Origin: Candidatus Magasanikbacteria bacterium RIFCSPLOWO2_02_FULL_44_11
GTDB taxonomy: Bacteria > Patescibacteriota > Patescibacteriia > Magasanikbacterales > GWA2-37-8
Direction of reading: 5' to 3'
NCBI GenBank assembly: GCA_001783035.1
Contig: MFQK01000009.1
Coordinates: forward strand, 6,198 to 14,518
DNA: 8,321 bases
Below, in pieces: positions 6,323-8,321 of the stretch (its first letter is position 1; each line of letters starts with the position of its first letter). Made by a program: the position numbers and the translations under genes. The notes beneath the pieces are model-generated. The model saw only the letters and a program-made list of their open reading frames with translations, ran no database searches and was not told the origin of the DNA.

Positions 6323-7591
6323 ATGGAAATTGTACAAATTGAAAATAAAGAAGTGTCTGTAGAGAAAATTGAAACCCCCATAAAGGAAGAAAGCAAAAAG
6401 GGGGTGTTATTTTTTATTTTAAAAACAATCAAAGAAATTATTGCTTTAGTATTTTGGCTGTATGTAGTATCCAAAATTTTTATTTTTGACATAGACATAT
6501 TTTTGATAAAAAACTTCTTACCAGATTATTATTGGTTGATAAGTTATAAGTTCCTAATTATTATTAGTTTAGTAGCAATATTCTGGCTATTTACAAAAAA
6601 TAAAAATATAATTTTTTGGTCATTATACATAATTTTTTATCCCTTTATTGTATTTTTTTGGAAGCTACCTTTTTTCATTTTTAAGCAAAAAAGTTGGGTT
6701 CTTGCTTTTGCTGTTATAAATTCCATAATATCCTTTTTTAAATCAATAAAATATAAATTCATCATTTTTGCAATCTTCATGGCTTCTTTAACAGGGATAT
6801 TCATATCTACAAACAATCAAATATTGTGGTTAGCTTGCTTTTTAATTCTTACAGTTTTATTTACTGTGTATGTCCGTAGTTTTATTTTGCTTTTCAAACC
6901 GTCAAGCATATTCCAAATTTATATAAAAATTTTTTCAGGAATAAGGAAGCACGGCAAATCCTATTTTGGAATAGATGAAAACATGAGGAATTTACCAACA
7001 ACTAGTTTCGGCGAAAAACAGCTGGAAAAATGGACCACCAATCTTCAGGCTTCTGTATTATTTAATAGAGTTTGTTTATTCTCGGCAAAAAAATTAAGAG
7101 ATTATCAAAATAGCAGACTGGGTGCAGTTTCTTCAGTATTTACAATTTTTGGGCTAATGATATTAACTATTTTTTCTTTTGCTGTCATTAATTACGGAGT
7201 ATTCAAAATCAATAATGGATACTTTGAGTTAACAACTGCGCCTAACTTCTTTATATTTGTTTATTATAGTTTCAATAGTATTTTTTTTAATTCCATTAAA
7301 GAAGTTTCGCCGATTGCACCAGTATCACAGTTATTGTCAATGATAAAATCTTTTTTTGCTTTCTTTCTTGGTGCAATATTTATTTCTCTTATTCTTACAT
7401 ATAGAAATCAGAAAAGATCTGACGAGTTAAATTCTGCGATTAAAGGAATTGAAGAAGAGGGTGCGTCAATGGAGGGGTTCATACGAGAAGAGTATAAATT
7501 TAATAGTATTTATGAAGCGATGGCTGAATTAGAAAAGCTAAAATCAGGAGCATTGCAGGTTATCCTTAAAATCTCTGAAAGTATTAAATAA
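6323..7591 (+). CDS. Polytopic membrane protein with degenerate ion-channel-like C-terminal domain
   Basis: With the ATG at 6323 the protein has 422 residues. An in-frame TTG at 6290 would overlap the endonuclease gene and is less likely. About six hydrophobic segments fill residues 37-190. A soluble charged loop (about 191-265) contains FGIDENMRNLPTT. Then come two helices (267-292 and 336-359) separated by an amphipathic segment, YYSFNSIFFNSIKEVSPIAP (314-333). That arrangement copies a two-helix K+ channel pore domain (pore helix, filter, 'xxSPxxPxxxLL', inner helix), but FFNSIKE stands where TVGYGD should be. A charged cytoplasmic tail with likely coiled coil ends the protein. The codons are much richer in A/T than those of its neighbours, partly because of the hydrophobic residues. 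It follows the endonuclease by 16 bases, so it probably belongs to the same operon. Function is unknown; a membrane effector or channel-like sensor is a hypothesis. Confidence 0.75.
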   Translation: MEIVQIENKEVSVEKIETPIKEESKKGVLFFILKTIKEIIALVFWLYVVSKIFIFDIDIFLIKNFLPDYYWLISYKFLIIISLVAIFWLFTKNKNIIFWSLYIIFYPFIVFFWKLPFFIFKQKSWVLAFAVINSIISFFKSIKYKFIIFAIFMASLTGIFISTNNQILWLACFLILTVLFTVYVRSFILLFKPSSIFQIYIKIFSGIRKHGKSYFGIDENMRNLPTTSFGEKQLEKWTTNLQASVLFNRVCLFSAKKLRDYQNSRLGAVSSVFTIFGLMILTIFSFAVINYGVFKINNGYFELTTAPNFFIFVYYSFNSIFFNSIKEVSPIAPVSQLLSMIKSFFAFFLGAIFISLILTYRNQKRSDELNSAIKGIEEEGASMEGFIREEYKFNSIYEAMAELEKLKSGALQVILKISESIK

Positions 7592-7704
7592 CTTCATCTG
7601 CTAATCCGAAGTAAATTGACCGCAGATCGATTTGTTTGGTTGATACTCAATTTTACCTGTTGATACAGCCAAGTGAGTTCGTTAAAGACATACTCTGCCC
7701 CGCT

Positions 7705-7746
7705 CAATACAAATACACAGGCACTTGTGCCTGTGTATTTGTATTG
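7705..7746. repeat. Perfect 20-bp inverted repeat
   Basis: The 20-base left arm (7705-7724, starting CAATACAAATACAC) is the exact reverse complement of the right arm (7727-7746), with only TT between them. Three of the next four outer bases can also pair. There is no T-tract, so it is not a standard terminator, though it could stop RNA polymerase or protect the 3' end of the operon mRNA. As DNA it could form a cruciform or a hairpin in single-stranded form. Confidence 0.9.
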
Positions 7747-7758
7747 CGTGAGATTGGA

Positions 7759-7773
7759 GACGGGACTCGAACC
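7759..7773 (-). other. tRNA T-arm-like fragment
   Basis: On the minus strand these 15 bases (GGTTCGAGTCCCGTC) are identical to 842-856 of the tRNA-Asp gene. The flanks differ at once: the 5' half of the T stem cannot form and no acceptor stem or CCA follows. It is therefore a fragment, not a tRNA. It may be a remnant of a tRNA or of an attachment site. Confidence 0.55.
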
Positions 7774-7781
7774 AAGGGGTG

Positions 7782-7860
7782 GCGGGGAAAGTATTTCCCC
7801 GCATTGCGGAGGATGGTTCGCGGAAACCCGAATGGTTTTTGCGAGAGGTCGCGAAGCGAC
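7782..7860. repeat. Cluster of three hairpins next to the IS end
   Basis: GCGGGGAAA-GTA-TTTCCCCGC (7782-7802) is a perfect 9-bp stem. An 11-bp stem at 7818-7828/7834-7844 with two G-U pairs encloses CGAAT. GTCGC-GAA-GCGAC (7848-7860) ends exactly where the IS appears to start. The series looks like a structured RNA or a DNA site, but I cannot match it to a known family. Confidence 0.55.
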
Positions 7861-7890
7861 TGGACTGTACCCCGTATACTAGACACATAG
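7861..7890 (+). repeat. Probable left terminal inverted repeat of the IS
   Basis: TGGACTGTACCCC followed by GTATACTAGACA has the look of IS3-family terminal repeats. The boundary is an estimate from similarity, because the matching right end is outside the window. It precedes the OrfA start codon by 56 bases and would also contain the transposase promoter. Confidence 0.5.
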
Positions 7891-7916
7891 TCTCATCTCG
7901 GGCATCATAATGGCAT

Positions 7917-8177
7917 ATGTCCAAACATCACGAAGAATCACTTAAGCAGGAGGTGCTTGAGAAAATTAAAAATGGCACGAGCGTGCCGGACTTAGCCGCC
8001 GAGCATAGTCTAAGTGTTAACACCATCTACACCTGGCTGCGCAAGCAGGCAGATAACACCGGTACAAGCAATCTCGAGATTGCGAAGCTCCGACGGGAGA
8101 ACCAGGAATTAAAAGAAATCATCGGCCTGTTCGCTCTCGACAAGAAGCGGGCGGAAAAAAATACGGGCCGGTCGTAA
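7917..8177 (+). CDS. IS3-family transposase OrfA (helix-turn-helix protein)
   Basis: The 86-residue protein has the usual OrfA plan. A helix-turn-helix of the Transposase_8 type is at about residues 8-44 (KQEVLEKIKNGTSVPDLAAEHSLS to TIYTWLRKQ). A short leucine-zipper-like helix follows (LEIAKLRRENQELKEIIGL, 53-71), used in this family for dimerisation with the OrfAB fusion. It binds the IS ends. The length is near normal for the family. It ends shortly after a run of seven A (8155-8161), where the reading frame changes to that of OrfB. No ribosome site is visible before the ATG. Confidence 0.88.
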   Translation: MSKHHEESLKQEVLEKIKNGTSVPDLAAEHSLSVNTIYTWLRKQADNTGTSNLEIAKLRRENQELKEIIGLFALDKKRAEKNTGRS

Positions 8178-8321
8178 GTATATAGAGAAAGTAAAGACCA
8201 AGGCCATGCTTGCCAAGGAGCTTGGCATCTCACGAGCGTCGCTCTACTACCAACCCAAGTAACCAGTCAGTGACGAAGAATTAAAACAAAAGATTATTGC
8301 AGTCATGGAGGAGCACCCGGC
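8158..8321 (+). pseudogene. IS3-family transposase OrfB, N-terminal part, interrupted by a stop and by the window end
   Basis: In the +1 frame relative to OrfA the sequence reads RKYIEKVKTKAMLAKELG, then ISRASLYYQPK, then TAA (8260-8262), then PVSDEELKQKIIAVMEEHP. Both sides of the stop are typical OrfB N-terminal sequence (helix-turn-helix, then the HTH_21 region), so the TAA falls where a Lys or similar residue is expected, and a single base change explains it. TAA is used as a normal stop elsewhere in the window, so recoding is unlikely. The DDE catalytic domain is not in the window. Confidence 0.75.

Larger units (their letters stand above)
7592..7860. other. Non-coding, hairpin-rich region between the cargo operon and the IS
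   Basis: I see no credible gene here, although several frames stay open. The left part (7592-7700) is plain AT-rich DNA with an 8-bp direct repeat GTTGATAC at 7639 and 7659 (20 bases apart). The right part is clearly more G/C-rich and carries four hairpins and a tRNA T-arm-like fragment. No U-rich terminator for the preceding operon was found. Confidence 0.6.
7861..8321 (+). mobile_element. IS3-family insertion sequence, left part only
   Basis: The element is recognised from its OrfA, the start of an OrfB in another frame, and a left end beginning TGGACTGTACCCC, which resembles IS3-family termini (TG..., with an internal CCCC block). The catalytic DDE part and the right end lie beyond the window, so the target duplication cannot be checked. 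The OrfB frame contains a stop codon, suggesting that this copy is no longer active by itself. Confidence 0.75.

Noticed and set aside
7741..7860. A second tRNA gene on the minus strand
   Set aside because: Only the T loop and one side of its stem match. The opposite T-stem side, acceptor stem, anticodon arm and CCA cannot be formed.
7636..7890. Overlapping open frames of 60-84 codons on both strands
   Set aside because: They run through the palindrome, the T-arm fragment and the IS end, show no family resemblance (the DGTRT motif is antisense tRNA), and several frames are open at once because the DNA is G/C-rich and palindromic.

Overview
The window looks like a bacterial chromosome carrying an integrated accessory element. 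The host side has a perfect TTGACA-17-TATAAT promoter, a tRNA-Asp gene with an encoded CCA end, and moderate GC. No start codon in the window has a convincing Shine-Dalgarno sequence. The coding style and the PsbP-like surface protein would suit a candidate-phyla (Patescibacteria-type) genome, but that is an impression and not proven here.

Layout. Bases 1-610 hold the 3' part of a host gene for an exported or membrane-anchored protein, with its terminator. A strong promoter (749-777) drives tRNA-Asp(GTC) at 790-866. Directly against the 3' end of the tRNA begins a mobile element. Its large serine recombinase gene (809-2470, minus) ends antisense inside the tRNA, so the last ~18 codons of the recombinase are tRNA sequence. 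Upstream on the same strand lie a 77-aa small gene (2445-2678) and a rolling-circle (HUH, two-tyrosine) replication initiator (2675-3466). These three genes overlap end to start. A 500-bp non-coding gap (3467-3966) with three inverted repeats separates this module from a plus-strand cargo operon and is the best candidate for the replication origin.

The cargo operon has four closely spaced genes: a PD-(D/E)XK nuclease fused to a DUF5655 domain (3967-4887), a DpnA-like adenine methyltransferase (4895-5680), a MutH/Sau3AI-like endonuclease (5686-6306), and a very AT-rich polytopic membrane protein whose C-terminal membrane hairpin resembles a K+-channel pore without the TVGYG filter (6323-7591). 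The middle pair reads as a GATC restriction-modification system. The flanking genes make it look like an extended or layered defence island.

The right end (7592-7860) is non-coding. It contains a perfect 20-bp inverted repeat, a tRNA T-arm-like fragment and three further hairpins. An IS3-family insertion sequence starts at about 7861 and runs off the window. It has an intact OrfA, but its OrfB frame is interrupted by a TAA. The far attachment site of the integrated element was not found and may lie beyond the IS.

How the parts may work together (inference): the recombinase moves the element in and out of tRNA-Asp, the Rep replicates the excised circle through single-stranded DNA, and the cargo protects host and element. 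A DpnA-type enzyme, known to methylate single-stranded GATC DNA, would suit an element with a single-stranded life stage.
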